From Puniceispirillum sp965657105 (GTDB taxonomy: Bacteria; Pseudomonadota; Alphaproteobacteria; Puniceispirillales; Puniceispirillaceae), in NCBI RefSeq assembly GCF_965657105.1, contig NZ_CBFHNB010000002.1, positions 3,077 to 67,076 of the forward strand: a stretch of 64,000 nt of DNA, in the 5' to 3' direction. Shown here in pieces: positions 1 to 8,424 of this stretch. The notes beneath the pieces were generated by a model that worked only from the letters and a program-made list of their open reading frames with translations, did no database searches and was not told where the DNA came from. Each line of letters opens with the position of its first letter. The stretch's first letter is position 1. The position numbers and the translations under genes were made by a program.

Positions 1-202
1 TGACCATGCAGACACGTAATTTATCAGCATTCGGATGCTGCACCGCCGATACCACCTCGGCAATGGTGAACGGCGCCAGCGCCGCCGCCCGATCAGTCAC
101 CGACTCGACCTCAAGGCCAAGCATTGGCAGAATGTCGAGAATCTCATCAAAGCTACGGTCAGTATCGAGATGGTCAAATAGCCAATCACGGGTGAATTTC
201 AT
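1..202 (-). CDS. pheT: Phenylalanyl-tRNA synthetase beta subunit, N-terminal part (cut by window edge)
   Basis: The N-terminal 67 residues of PheT are visible, starting MKFTRDWLFDHLDT. The segment HPNADKLRVCMV near residue 56 is the start of the tRNA-binding (EMAP/OB-fold) domain found in bacterial PheT. The ATG overlaps the pheS stop by one base (TGATG), so the two subunits are translationally coupled, as expected for an alpha2-beta2 enzyme that needs equal amounts of both. The product charges tRNA-Phe; PheT carries the B3/B4 editing module, which lies outside the window. The rest of the gene runs off the left edge. Confidence 0.95.
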   Translation of the reverse strand, partial: MKFTRDWLFDHLDTDRSFDEILDILPMLGLEVESVTDRAAALAPFTIAEVVSAVQHPNADKLRVCMV

Positions 203-1287
203 CAGACACTACCTCCGACTAGGCCAGCATGAATCGACGGCGCATCAAAGGGCAAAAATCCATAATGCCGCATCCAGCGCAGATCACTGTCATAAAATGT
301 CCGCAAATCGGGAATGCCATATTTCAGCATCGCGATGCGTTCGATGCCCATACCAAAGGCAAAACCCTGATATTTATCGGGGTCATAGCCACAATTTTCC
401 AGCACCCGCGGATTGACCATGCCAGAGCCGAGAATTTCCAGCCAATCATCGCCAGCCCCTATTTTCAGGCCACCGCCATCACGCGTGCATCCAATATCAA
501 CTTCGGCTGACGGCTCAGTAAAGGGAAAATAGCTAGGGCGGAAACGTACTGGCAAGTCATCGACACCAAAGAATGCACGGCAGAAATCAATCAAGCATCC
601 TTTGAGATGCCCCATATGAATGCCATCACCAATCACCAGACCTTCGCATTGATGAAACATCGGTGAATGAGTGGCGTCATGATCCGAACGATAGGTGCGG
701 CCTGGCACGATAATCCGGATCGGCGGTGCGCTCGTTTCCATAGTGCGCACCTGCACCGGCGAGGTATGTGTCCGCAAGACCTTGCGTTTGCCATCAGCAT
801 CAGGCGGCAGATAGAAGGTGTCATGTTCTTGGCGCGCCGGATGTTCTTCGGGGATATTCAAGGCGGTAAAATTATAATAATCCGATTCGATATCAGGGCC
901 TTCGGCGACAGCAAAGCCCATTTCGGCAAAGATAGCGACAACTTCTTCGATTGTACGGGATAATGGATGCAAGCGCGCATCAATTTGCGGACGCGACGGC
1001 AAGCTCACATCAACACGCTGGGCGGCAAGTTTTTCGGTAAGCGCCGCATCAGCCAAGATTGTCTGGCGCGTCTCAATCGCACGGGCAATCGTATCCTTGA
1101 GGACGTTCAGATCCTGTCCCGCCTGTTTGCGTGCTTCGGGTTCCATCCCGCCAAGATCACGCATCATTAAAGACACACGGCCTTTTTTACCCAATGTCTC
1201 AATGCGCACATTATCCAGCGCTTCGAGTGATTCAGCCGCATTTATAGCTGTCAGAATTTCCGATGATAGAGATTCCAGATTTTGCAT
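202..1287 (-). CDS. pheS: Phenylalanyl-tRNA synthetase alpha subunit
   Basis: PheS carries the catalytic class II aminoacylation core of the PheST tetramer. The 361-residue protein has an N-terminal coiled coil (about 1-90), class II motif 1 (HPLSRTIEEVVAIFAEMGF, about 106), motif 2 (GRTYRSDHDATHSPMFHQ, about 205) and motif 3 (GFAFGMGIERIAMLKYG, about 320). The frame is open further upstream to 1377, but the residues before MQNLES do not look like PheS, and the ATG at 1287 gives the usual family length. It lies about 145 bases downstream of rplT and overlaps pheT by one base. Confidence 0.96.
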   Translation of the reverse strand: MQNLESLSSEILTAINAAESLEALDNVRIETLGKKGRVSLMMRDLGGMEPEARKQAGQDLNVLKDTIARAIETRQTILADAALTEKLAAQRVDVSLPSRPQIDARLHPLSRTIEEVVAIFAEMGFAVAEGPDIESDYYNFTALNIPEEHPARQEHDTFYLPPDADGKRKVLRTHTSPVQVRTMETSAPPIRIIVPGRTYRSDHDATHSPMFHQCEGLVIGDGIHMGHLKGCLIDFCRAFFGVDDLPVRFRPSYFPFTEPSAEVDIGCTRDGGGLKIGAGDDWLEILGSGMVNPRVLENCGYDPDKYQGFAFGMGIERIAMLKYGIPDLRTFYDSDLRWMRHYGFLPFDAPSIHAGLVGGSV

Positions 1288-1433
1288 AATATCCGTTCCA
1301 GCACAGTTGATATCATCACAGCAAGGGCGATAAATAATCAGTTCAAAATAGAACAGGCCGCCAGCTTGAACCACCAAATAATGATCTGGTTCCGTTCAAA
1401 ACTGCGGCCTGGATATTCAGGTATGAAGCGTGT

Positions 1434-1787
1434 TTAGCTTGCCGCGCGTGAACGTTCCACCAGCGCGGTAAAGGCTGCTGGTTCATTCACAGCAAGATCA
1501 GCAAGCATTTTGCGGTCAATTTCGATTCCAGCCTTGATCAGACCACCCATCATTTGTGAATAGGTGATGCCATGGATGCGGGCAGCCGCATTGATCCGCT
1601 GGATCCACAAAGCGCGGAATTCCCGCTTGCGAACACGACGGTCACGATACGCATATTGACGGGCTTTATCGACCGCCTGCGTAGCTGTCCGGAAAGTATT
1701 TTTACGACGTCCATAATAGCCTTTGGCAGCCTTGATGACTTTGCCGTGACGAGCATGGGTTGTAGTGCCTCTTTTAACGCGTGCCAT
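1434..1787 (-). CDS. rplT: 50S ribosomal protein L20
   Basis: The 117-residue basic protein begins MARVKRGTTTHARHGKVIKAAKGYYGRRK, cited here as MARVKRGTTTHARHGK plus the conserved KGYYGRRK. L20 binds 23S rRNA and is needed early in large-subunit assembly; in several bacteria it also represses its own rpmI-rplT operon by binding the mRNA. Length and sequence are typical. It follows rpmI by 11 bases and precedes pheS, the same order as the E. coli thrS-infC-rpmI-rplT-pheST cluster. Confidence 0.97.
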   Translation of the reverse strand: MARVKRGTTTHARHGKVIKAAKGYYGRRKNTFRTATQAVDKARQYAYRDRRVRKREFRALWIQRINAAARIHGITYSQMMGGLIKAGIEIDRKMLADLAVNEPAAFTALVERSRAAS

Positions 1788-1798
1788 GTATCAGCTCC

Positions 1799-1996
1799 CT
1801 ATGCGTATGGAATGAAACGTTTTACAATACGAGCATCGGCATCACTTAGAATCATGGTGCCACGCGCTTTGCGTTTCATTTTCTGGGAACGACGGCGGAG
1901 ATTATGGCTGAGAAACGCGGCTGAGCCACGAACCTTGCCACTTGCGGTCAGGCGAAAGCGTTTTTTCGCACCGCTTTTGGTCTTCATCTTGGGCAT
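1799..1996 (-). CDS. rpmI: 50S ribosomal protein L35
   Basis: The 65-residue protein begins MPKMKTKSGAKKRFRLTASG, the invariant start of bacterial L35. I chose the ATG at 1996 because a GAGG ribosome-binding site lies five bases upstream; the open frame extends to 2047, but the extra residues are not family-like. The roughly 200-base gap between infC and rpmI can form short stem-loops in the minus-strand transcript, including CGGGG-TTGATT-CCCCG, which could be part of an L20-responsive leader. I cannot establish that from sequence alone. Confidence 0.96.
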   Translation of the reverse strand: MPKMKTKSGAKKRFRLTASGKVRGSAAFLSHNLRRRSQKMKRKARGTMILSDADARIVKRFIPYA

Positions 1997-2204
1997 TTTG
2001 ACCTCTTTCTTCATAAAGGTGACCTGCATATGCCACCCCCATATCACAAAGCGAGGGGCGGTCAGTCAGGCGATAAGCCGGCCGGGCATGCCCTGTTGTT
2101 TCAGGCCCGGACGCGACAAGTAACGCGAAGCGGCGTTTATAAGCTGAATACGTCGGGGAATCAACCCCGCTACCACACCTATTTTTGGCGCAATGTTGAA
2201 CTCT

Positions 2205-2741
2205 TTATTTCGGGGCGATGACCATAATCATCTGGCGGCCTTCCATCTTTGGATGGGACTCCACCTTTGCCACTTCTTCAGTTTCATCACGGACTCGCCG
2301 TAGAACATTCGCACCTAATTCCTGGTGCGCCATTTCACGGCCACGGAAGCGCAAAGTAACCTTTACCTTATCGCCCGAACCAAGAAATTTATTCACAGCC
2401 CGCATTTTGACCTGATAATCATGCTCGTCGATATTTGGCCGGAGCTTAATTTCTTTTACTTCAATGATTTTCTGTTTTTTACGCGTCTCGTTGGCGCGTT
2501 TCTGCGCTTCATATTTATATTTGCCATAATCGAGAATTTTACATACGGGAGGATCAACATTTGGCTGAACCTCGACCAGATCAAGACCAAAATCTTCGGC
2601 CTTATTGATGGCATCACGGGTATCGAGAACCCCTAGCTGCCCCCCTTCGGGATCAATGCAACGTACTTGTGGCGCTCTAATAGCGCCATTCACGCGCGGA
2701 CCATCTTGTGCGGGTGGCACATTACTATGTGGACGTACTAT
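2205..2741 (-). CDS. infC: Translation initiation factor IF-3 with a probable ATA start codon
   Basis: IF-3 binds the 30S subunit, blocks premature 50S joining and proofreads the start codon. The frame contains DGPRVNGAI, the linker and C-terminal domain (VKVTLRFRGREMAHQELG, then MEGRQMIMVIAPK), 178 residues with this start. No ATG lies in a usable position. An in-frame TAG directly precedes an ATA at 2739-2741, and AGGAG sits eight bases before that ATA; the next alternative, GTG at 2720, is 29 bases from the ribosome-binding site. IF-3 genes elsewhere start at AUU or similar rare codons, which IF-3 itself discriminates against, giving autoregulation. The start is inferred; the gene identity is certain. 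Confidence 0.93.
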   Translation of the reverse strand: MVRPHSNVPPAQDGPRVNGAIRAPQVRCIDPEGGQLGVLDTRDAINKAEDFGLDLVEVQPNVDPPVCKILDYGKYKYEAQKRANETRKKQKIIEVKEIKLRPNIDEHDYQVKMRAVNKFLGSGDKVKVTLRFRGREMAHQELGANVLRRVRDETEEVAKVESHPKMEGRQMIMVIAPK

Positions 2742-2771
2742 CTAAACTTCTCCTGTTTTTGTCAAAAGGTT

Positions 2772-2785
2772 ACGGCTTTTGCCGT
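2772..2785 (-). promoter_or_regulatory. Small stem-loop in infC leader
   Basis: ACGGC-AAAA-GCCGT on the minus strand, followed by AACCTTTT, lies between the candidate -10 and the infC ribosome-binding site. It resembles a weak terminator or attenuator, but no leader peptide is seen. Confidence 0.3.
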
Positions 2786-2829
2786 TTCAATAACTATAGT
2801 GATGTTCTGTTACCATCAAAACACGCCGT

Positions 2830-2835
2830 ATTATA
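2830..2835 (-). promoter_or_regulatory. Perfect -10 hexamer upstream of infC
   Basis: The minus strand reads TATAAT here, about 90 bases before the infC start, within the thrS-infC gap. No good -35 hexamer lies 16-18 bases upstream, so this is a candidate internal promoter only. Confidence 0.4.
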
Positions 2836-2923
2836 GGGTTTTATTAACAAAACCAGCGTAATTTAGCTAGTTTTTTAATTTTTGTCACTTTTGCTTTGCT
2901 TTTGGCTATTGCGTTTTGCTGGA

Positions 2924-4849
2924 TCATCCGGCCTTTAGGTCAGGTGCCACGCTTTCATCGCGCAACATTGCCAGGGCTTCTTTCATATCCAGCACGGTCT
3001 GGTCATTCGAGCCAAGGCGGCGCAAGGCAACGGTTCCGGCCTCAGCCTCGCGACCACCAACAGCCAAAATGAACGGCACCTTCATAACACTGTGTTCACG
3101 CACTTTGTAACTGATCTTCTCATTACGGAAATCACGCTCGACCCGCAGCCCCATCGCTTCGGCAGTGCGGGCAACCTGTTCGGCATAATCATTTGCACTA
3201 TCGGTAATAGATGCGACAACAATCTGCACAGGCGCAAGCCAATTGGGCATACGTCCGGAATATTGTTCAATCAGAATGCCGATCCATCGTTCCATCGAAC
3301 CAAGAATGGCGCGGTGCAACATAACTGGCCGATGACGATTTCCATCTTCGCCGACATATTCAGCATCGAGGCGTTCAGGTAGCACAAAATCCACCTGCAA
3401 AGTGCCGCATTGCCAGTCACGGCCAATCGCATCACGCAGAACAAATTCCAGCTTTGGCCCATAAAAGGCGCCTTCGCCAGGATTTAGTGTGGTCTCAAGC
3501 TTGGCAGCGCTACAGGCATCAGTCAGCGCGCGTTCAGCCTTGTCCCAAGTCGCATCATCTCCTGCCCGCACGTCTGGACGGTCAGAAAATTTCACCCGTA
3601 TGTCGGTAAATCCAAAATCGGCATATATTGATTGCAAGAGTGCACAGAATTGAACCGATTCTTCGGTAATCTGATCTTCAGTACAAAAAATATGGGCATC
3701 ATCCTGAGTAAAGGCGCGCACCCGCATGATTCCATGTAAAGCTCCTGATGGTTCATTCCGATGACAGGACCCAAATTCAGCCATACGCAATGGCAAATCA
3801 CGATATGACTTTATGCCTTGGCGGAAAATCTGAACATGACAAGGACAGTTCATTGGCTTTAACGCCAAAGTGCGCTCATCTTCCGATTGCGCGGTGAACA
3901 TATTCTCGCGGAATTTATCCCAATGGCCTGATTCTTCCCATAATGTACGATCAACTAGCTGGGGGGTTTTAACCTCGCCGTAACCAGCCTGTTCAAGCCG
4001 ACGGCGGACATAGGATTCAATTTCACGATAGATGAACCAGCCTTTTTGATGCCAGAATACCGATCCAGCAGCTTCTTCTTGCAGGTGAAACATATCCAAC
4101 TGCTTGCCAAGTTTGCGATGATCGCGCTTTTCAGCTTCTTCAAGCATATGCAGATAGGCGTTCAGTTCTTTTTCCGTCCGCCATGCCGTACCATAGATAC
4201 GCTGTAGCATTGGTCGGTCTGAGTCACCACGCCAATAAGCGCCAGCCACCTTCATCAATTTGAAAGCGTGTCCAAGCTTGCCTGTTGACGGCAAATGAGG
4301 CCCACGACACAAATCAATAAAATTACCCTGCTTATAAAAAGTAACGGTTTCTTCAGCCGGAATGGCGGCAACAAGTTCAACCTTGAAAGGCTCATTATTC
4401 TTTTCGTAGAATGCAACCGCCTCATCGCGTGTCCAGACATCACGTATGATGGCTTCATCTCGATCAACGATCTCGTGCATGCGCTTTTCAATCGATGCCA
4501 GATCATCCTCGGAAAATGCCTTTTCACGGTGAAAGTCGTAATAGAACCCGTTTTCGATAGCAGGGCCAATTGTGACCTGTGTTTCCGGATATAGTTCGAG
4601 GACGGCTTCGGCCATAACATGCGCGCAATCATGCCGAAGCAAAGCTAGCGCGGCATCATCCTTGGCCGTTATCAACGCCATATTAACGTCAGTATCAACA
4701 GCACGCGTCAAATCCCACTCTTCGCCATCGACAACAGCCAACAAGGCTGCCTTGGCAAGACCGGGGCCTATAGCGGCCGCCACATCAGCCGGTGTTACCG
4801 GCGCATCAAAGGAACGAACAGATCCGTCAGGAAGGGTAATATTTGGCAT
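2924..4849 (-). CDS. thrS: Threonyl-tRNA synthetase
   Basis: This 641-residue enzyme charges tRNA-Thr. In order it has an N-terminal TGS domain (1-60), the editing domain with the conserved HDCAHVMAEAV stretch (about 73-84), the class II core with the zinc-site motif MNCPCHVQIF (about 333) and motif 2 region FGSCHRNEPSGALHG, and the C-terminal anticodon-binding domain beginning near residue 540 (PVQIVVASI). Length is typical. It is the first gene of the minus-strand thrS-infC-rpmI-rplT-pheST block. Its own promoter must lie in the 123 bases between it and the glycosyltransferase. Confidence 0.97.
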   Translation of the reverse strand: MPNITLPDGSVRSFDAPVTPADVAAAIGPGLAKAALLAVVDGEEWDLTRAVDTDVNMALITAKDDAALALLRHDCAHVMAEAVLELYPETQVTIGPAIENGFYYDFHREKAFSEDDLASIEKRMHEIVDRDEAIIRDVWTRDEAVAFYEKNNEPFKVELVAAIPAEETVTFYKQGNFIDLCRGPHLPSTGKLGHAFKLMKVAGAYWRGDSDRPMLQRIYGTAWRTEKELNAYLHMLEEAEKRDHRKLGKQLDMFHLQEEAAGSVFWHQKGWFIYREIESYVRRRLEQAGYGEVKTPQLVDRTLWEESGHWDKFRENMFTAQSEDERTLALKPMNCPCHVQIFRQGIKSYRDLPLRMAEFGSCHRNEPSGALHGIMRVRAFTQDDAHIFCTEDQITEESVQFCALLQSIYADFGFTDIRVKFSDRPDVRAGDDATWDKAERALTDACSAAKLETTLNPGEGAFYGPKLEFVLRDAIGRDWQCGTLQVDFVLPERLDAEYVGEDGNRHRPVMLHRAILGSMERWIGILIEQYSGRMPNWLAPVQIVVASITDSANDYAEQVARTAEAMGLRVERDFRNEKISYKVREHSVMKVPFILAVGGREAEAGTVALRRLGSNDQTVLDMKEALAMLRDESVAPDLKAG

Positions 4850-4954
4850 GTAACCTTTTCACAATCTTTAATCTGGTGCGCCTGTGCAAGACACATAGCA
4901 ATTTTACGAGCCAGATGCTAACTGTTGATGTTAGCAAACTCAAGCCAAGAGCGA

Positions 4955-4984
4955 CAATTAGCCATTGGACATTTAGCCATTGTT
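4955..4984. repeat. Degenerate 15-bp tandem pair at the glycosyltransferase stop codon
   Basis: Two 15-base units sharing TTAGCCATTG (12 of 15 identical) lie head to tail over the gene's 3' end. Both units contain a TAA in the same reading frame, so loss of one unit would keep a stop. Confidence 0.6.
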
Positions 4985-6169
4985 AGCAAGCTGTGATTTT
5001 TGCAGAATCCGACGATATATCTTAACCGTTTCATTACACATTCGCGTTGTCGAAAAGCTACGCTCGATATGCGCACGTGACTTATCTGCCAGCACTTGGC
5101 GATTGGCACCTTGCAATTCCAATGCCTGACGGATGCAGTCAGCCAAACTTTCCGCATCCCCCGGGGTTGCCAGCCAGCCGGTCTGGCCATGCTTGATCGA
5201 TTCAACGGCGCCACCATGATCAAAGGCGACAACTGGTCGTCCCATCGCCTGGGCTTCAAGGGAAATACGACCAAAAGGCTCGGGCGTTATTGAGGGCATC
5301 ACAACCACATCAGCAACCATCAAGGCAGCGGGCATATCATCAACTGCATGTGCCAGACGAAACCGCCCTTCAAGTCCAAGATCGGTGCCATGTTTGGTAA
5401 TTCTGTCAATAAAGGCCTGCTTACCATCGGCAGCGCCGACAAACAGACAGATAAAGGGCATATCCTTTATCAAGGCTAAGGCATCAAGCAGGATTTCATG
5501 CCCTTTCCACAATGTTGGTCGGGCAGGCAACATCACCACTGGCATTTCTTCGGGTAAGGCAACCGAATCTGCAAAATTGATGATCCGCGTCTGGTTTACT
5601 GCTTGGGGATCGAAAACATCAACATCAACACCGCGATGAATAACTGTCATGCGCTCTTCCACGCCAACAAACTGACTGGTAATCAGCTGTTTCACATATT
5701 TAGAGATGGCAATGACATGATCTACTTTGATGATTTTTCCATTATAAATTCTCTTGAGAAAGGAATGTGCATGAAACCGGCCATGAACAGTGCTGATGGT
5801 CGGAATACGAAGCGCCTTGGCCACTGGCAAAGCGATCCAAGCTGGTGCGCGCGAACGGACATGAACGATATCCGCGTCCTCATCCAGTAAAATCTTTTGT
5901 AAGCGACGACGTATAGAACCCCATTTTAAAGGATTCTTTAAATTTACAGGCAATGTATGATGCGTTGCTCCACAGCGCACAATATGTCGTTCAAGCGGCC
6001 CGCCAGCTGAAATCACTACAGCACGACCGCCAGCTTTTTCGATAGCTTGCGCCATTTCGATTGTACCACGTTCGACACCCCCGCGATCAAGAGCTGGCAG
6101 AATCTGCACAATCACGGGCCGCTGATCCCGAGGCGTATTTGTTTTGCTTAAGCGAGGCGTATTAGCCAT
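4973..6169 (-). CDS. Family 4 glycosyltransferase (GT-B fold)
   Basis: The 398-residue protein has the two Rossmann-like domains of GT-B enzymes. The N-terminal half begins with VIVQILPALDRGGVERGTIE, the usual GGVER acceptor-side motif. The C-terminal half carries the E-x7-E nucleotide-sugar motif in EPFGRISLEAQAMGRPVVAF (about 303-322). It probably transfers a sugar from a nucleotide donor to a cell-envelope glycan or lipid; the substrate cannot be told. An in-frame TTG at 6193 would add eight residues; I prefer the ATG at 6169, though neither has a strong ribosome-binding site. It is divergent from the hydrolase at 6236. The stop codon lies inside a degenerate tandem repeat. Confidence 0.85.
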   Translation of the reverse strand: MANTPRLSKTNTPRDQRPVIVQILPALDRGGVERGTIEMAQAIEKAGGRAVVISAGGPLERHIVRCGATHHTLPVNLKNPLKWGSIRRRLQKILLDEDADIVHVRSRAPAWIALPVAKALRIPTISTVHGRFHAHSFLKRIYNGKIIKVDHVIAISKYVKQLITSQFVGVEERMTVIHRGVDVDVFDPQAVNQTRIINFADSVALPEEMPVVMLPARPTLWKGHEILLDALALIKDMPFICLFVGAADGKQAFIDRITKHGTDLGLEGRFRLAHAVDDMPAALMVADVVVMPSITPEPFGRISLEAQAMGRPVVAFDHGGAVESIKHGQTGWLATPGDAESLADCIRQALELQGANRQVLADKSRAHIERSFSTTRMCNETVKIYRRILQKSQLANNG

Positions 6170-6235
6170 AAATTCAATGAACTTTTCGGTCAAAATGTCT
6201 AAGATACTTCGAATTCATAACGACGATTAGAGCCA

Positions 6236-7015
6236 ATGACAATGGATGAACCTGATTTTCTGGATATAAATGATAACCAGCGTATAGCTTATCACAAGAT
6301 AGATGGACAAAAACCAGGTATCATATTTCTGTGTGGACATGGGTCTGATATGCAGGGCACCAAGTCTATTTATATGGAAAACTGGGCACGCACCCACGGA
6401 CATGGATTTATCCGGTTCGATTATCGCGGCCATGGCGCGTCGGATGGCAATTTTCTTGACTTGGCGATTTCTGACTGGACCGCAGATGCGCTGGCGGTAA
6501 TTGATCACCTGACTGTGGGGCCACAAATCCTTGTTGGCTCATCGCTTGGAGGCTGGATCATGTTGAACGCAGCTTGTCGCCGGCCAGAGCGCATTGCCGG
6601 CCTGATTGGCATTGCCGCCGCTCCCGATTTCACCAAAGAATTGATTTGGGACACGCTGGATAAGGATGCACAATCAGCCATGAAGCAATCCGGATTTCTA
6701 TCGGTTCCCAACCCATATGCTGATGAGCCTGTCATCTATCCCTATCATCTGGTTGAAGATGGTGCGGCACATTTGCATCTACAAGGCGACACGATCAAGA
6801 TCACTGCGCCAGTGCGGCTGTTGCATGGTATGCAGGATGAGGAGGTGCCGTGGCAGGTCGCCAGCCGGATTATGGAAAAGCTTGCTTCCGATGATGTGCT
6901 TCTGCATCTCGACAAAAACGCAACGCATCGTTTTTCAGAACCAGCTCAGCTTGATATGCTAGGGCAAACAATCACCGATCTGGTGCGCCGCATTCAAGAT
7001 AACCAAACCAAATGA
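6236..7015 (+). CDS. Alpha/beta hydrolase, ABHD10-like
   Basis: A 259-residue alpha/beta hydrolase. The nucleophile elbow is GSSLGG (Ser about 102), and the acid/histidine region holds LLHGMQDEEVPW (about 199) and ATHRFSEP (His about 236). The HG-type oxyanion region is FLCGHGSDMQGTKS. The pattern resembles the ABHD10/acyl-thioesterase-like group, common in alphaproteobacteria and also present in mitochondria. Reaction: hydrolysis of an ester or thioester; the substrate is unknown. No signal peptide, so cytoplasmic. It is divergent from the GT4 gene with 66 bases between starts, which must hold both promoters. Confidence 0.8.
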   Translation: MTMDEPDFLDINDNQRIAYHKIDGQKPGIIFLCGHGSDMQGTKSIYMENWARTHGHGFIRFDYRGHGASDGNFLDLAISDWTADALAVIDHLTVGPQILVGSSLGGWIMLNAACRRPERIAGLIGIAAAPDFTKELIWDTLDKDAQSAMKQSGFLSVPNPYADEPVIYPYHLVEDGAAHLHLQGDTIKITAPVRLLHGMQDEEVPWQVASRIMEKLASDDVLLHLDKNATHRFSEPAQLDMLGQTITDLVRRIQDNQTK

Positions 7016-7043
7016 CTGCGCACATAAAGCTGACTGAAACAGC

Positions 7044-7709
7044 CTAAAAATCGGTGTTGCTATAATAGGCTGGCGGTTTCAGACCAATCACCTGATCCGC
7101 CAGCAATTCACGGAATGACGGTCGTGACTTCATCTTAGCATACCATGTTTTGGCTTCTGGATGCTTTTCCCAATTTATGTCGCCAAGATAATCCAGAACA
7201 GAAAGATGCGCCGCCGCTGCGAGATCTGCCAACGATAACTGTTTCCCCACCAGCCAGCTTCCCTGTTCAGCAAGCCAGTCAATATATTGCATATGGATGT
7301 TCAGATTACTGAGCGCTGCCCGAATAACGGCTGAAGATGGCTGCCCTTCGCCAGAAAACCGTTTTATCACACGCTCAGACAATAAGGGGGTGCCAACCTC
7401 ATTAGCAAACTTGACTTCAAACCAATGTACAAGCCGCCGAATATCTGCCCGAACCGCAATATCACCCCACAGCAAGGCCGGACTTTCGCTTTCTTCGATA
7501 TATTCAGCAATGACCATCGCCCCCGCAATCACGCCATGATTATCAGAAACCATAACCGGCACATCACCAGCAGGATTAAGGCGCAGAAAATCTTCATTAC
7601 GCTCCCATGGTATTTCCAGCTTTGGCAAATAGACCACATCTCGCTCGGCCAGAACCAAGCGGATAAAACGCGATGCGGCGGATAGCTGATAGTGATGCAG
7701 TACATGCAT
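7044..7709 (-). CDS. fzlA: FzlA-like, GST-fold FtsZ-binding division protein
   Basis: The 221-residue protein has an N-terminal thioredoxin-like domain (LHHYQLSAASRFIRLVLAE at 4-22, LNPAGDVPVMV near 44) and a helical GST C-terminal domain (SLADLAAAAHLSVLDYLGDI near 159). The C-terminus ends LKPPAYYSNTDF, matching the distinctive PP-x-HYADLDF-like tail of Caulobacter FzlA as I recall it. FzlA binds and curves FtsZ filaments and, through its C-terminus, links the Z-ring to FtsW/FtsI septal synthesis. It is probably not an active glutathione transferase. Identification rests on remembered similarity, not a search. Confidence 0.8.
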   Translation of the reverse strand: MHVLHHYQLSAASRFIRLVLAERDVVYLPKLEIPWERNEDFLRLNPAGDVPVMVSDNHGVIAGAMVIAEYIEESESPALLWGDIAVRADIRRLVHWFEVKFANEVGTPLLSERVIKRFSGEGQPSSAVIRAALSNLNIHMQYIDWLAEQGSWLVGKQLSLADLAAAAHLSVLDYLGDINWEKHPEAKTWYAKMKSRPSFRELLADQVIGLKPPAYYSNTDF

Positions 7710-7849
7710 GAAATTCAGGACACCTTCATAGTCTGAAACCCGAATGGGCGTGAAGCACGATAAGCTGTAATTTTACATATAGTTATCGATTTCACCAGTT
7801 CAAAACCACCTTACAGACCATTCTGTCAAATAGAATACTACCGATGGCA

Positions 7850-8344
7850 TTACCCAACAGGGCGGACTGCTAAATCCTGCCCCGCCAAACTAGCCAAAAA
7901 ACCATCCTTGAGTTCAAAGAACTGAAGCCTATCTGGCTCTATGAAACCTGGCCATTGAACATCGTATGGCGCCGCTGGAACAAATCCAAATTTCGGATAA
8001 TAATCAACTTCGCCAGATACCAGAATGGCTGGCCAATTGAAAGATTTGGCATGTGTAAGACCAGCAGACACCAATGCCTTGCCATAGCCTTTTCCCCGCA
8101 AATCAGGCCGCACAGCAAGTGGACCAAGCAACAGAATGGGGTGTGTTCCCAGCATCACTTCCCAGAACCGTAACGATCCCACCGCAATACCATTATCACG
8201 AAGGACAAAGCACATCTCAGCTATAGGGGCACCCGGACGCAGATTCCATACCGAGCGCGCATGCCGATTAAGGCCAAAGGCCTCATCCATCAAAGCATCG
8301 ACAATCTTGGTGTCGGCATCAGTCTGTAGCGCAATTTCATACAT
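7850..8344 (-). CDS. GNAT-family N-acetyltransferase (YhbS-like)
   Basis: A 164-residue GNAT protein. The acetyl-CoA pyrophosphate-binding motif is LAVRPDLRGKGYGKALV (about 76-92), and the late segment YYPKFGFVPAA (about 115) is typical of YhbS-like members. The acceptor, whether a protein amine or small molecule, is unknown. The ATG at 8344 gives the full domain. It is a stand-alone gene between fzlA and gltB. Confidence 0.82.
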   Translation of the reverse strand: MYEIALQTDADTKIVDALMDEAFGLNRHARSVWNLRPGAPIAEMCFVLRDNGIAVGSLRFWEVMLGTHPILLLGPLAVRPDLRGKGYGKALVSAGLTHAKSFNWPAILVSGEVDYYPKFGFVPAAPYDVQWPGFIEPDRLQFFELKDGFLASLAGQDLAVRPVG

Positions 8345-8400
8345 AGCGACGCTCTATACATAAAAAACGCAACAAAATGCAACAACGTTTGAGACAGGCG

Positions 8401-8424
8401 CGGCCTAAATCACCATTTAGGCCG
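8401..8424 (-). terminator. Stem-loop at the 3' end of gltB
   Basis: CGGCCTAAA and TTTAGGCCG form a perfect 9-bp stem with a 6-base loop that overlaps the gltB stop codon. There is no clear U-run after it on the minus strand, so it may stabilise the mRNA end instead of terminating. Confidence 0.45.

Noticed and set aside
1572..2123. 183-residue plus-strand frame across rplT and rpmI
   Set aside because: Lies opposite two certain ribosomal protein genes and has no family features.
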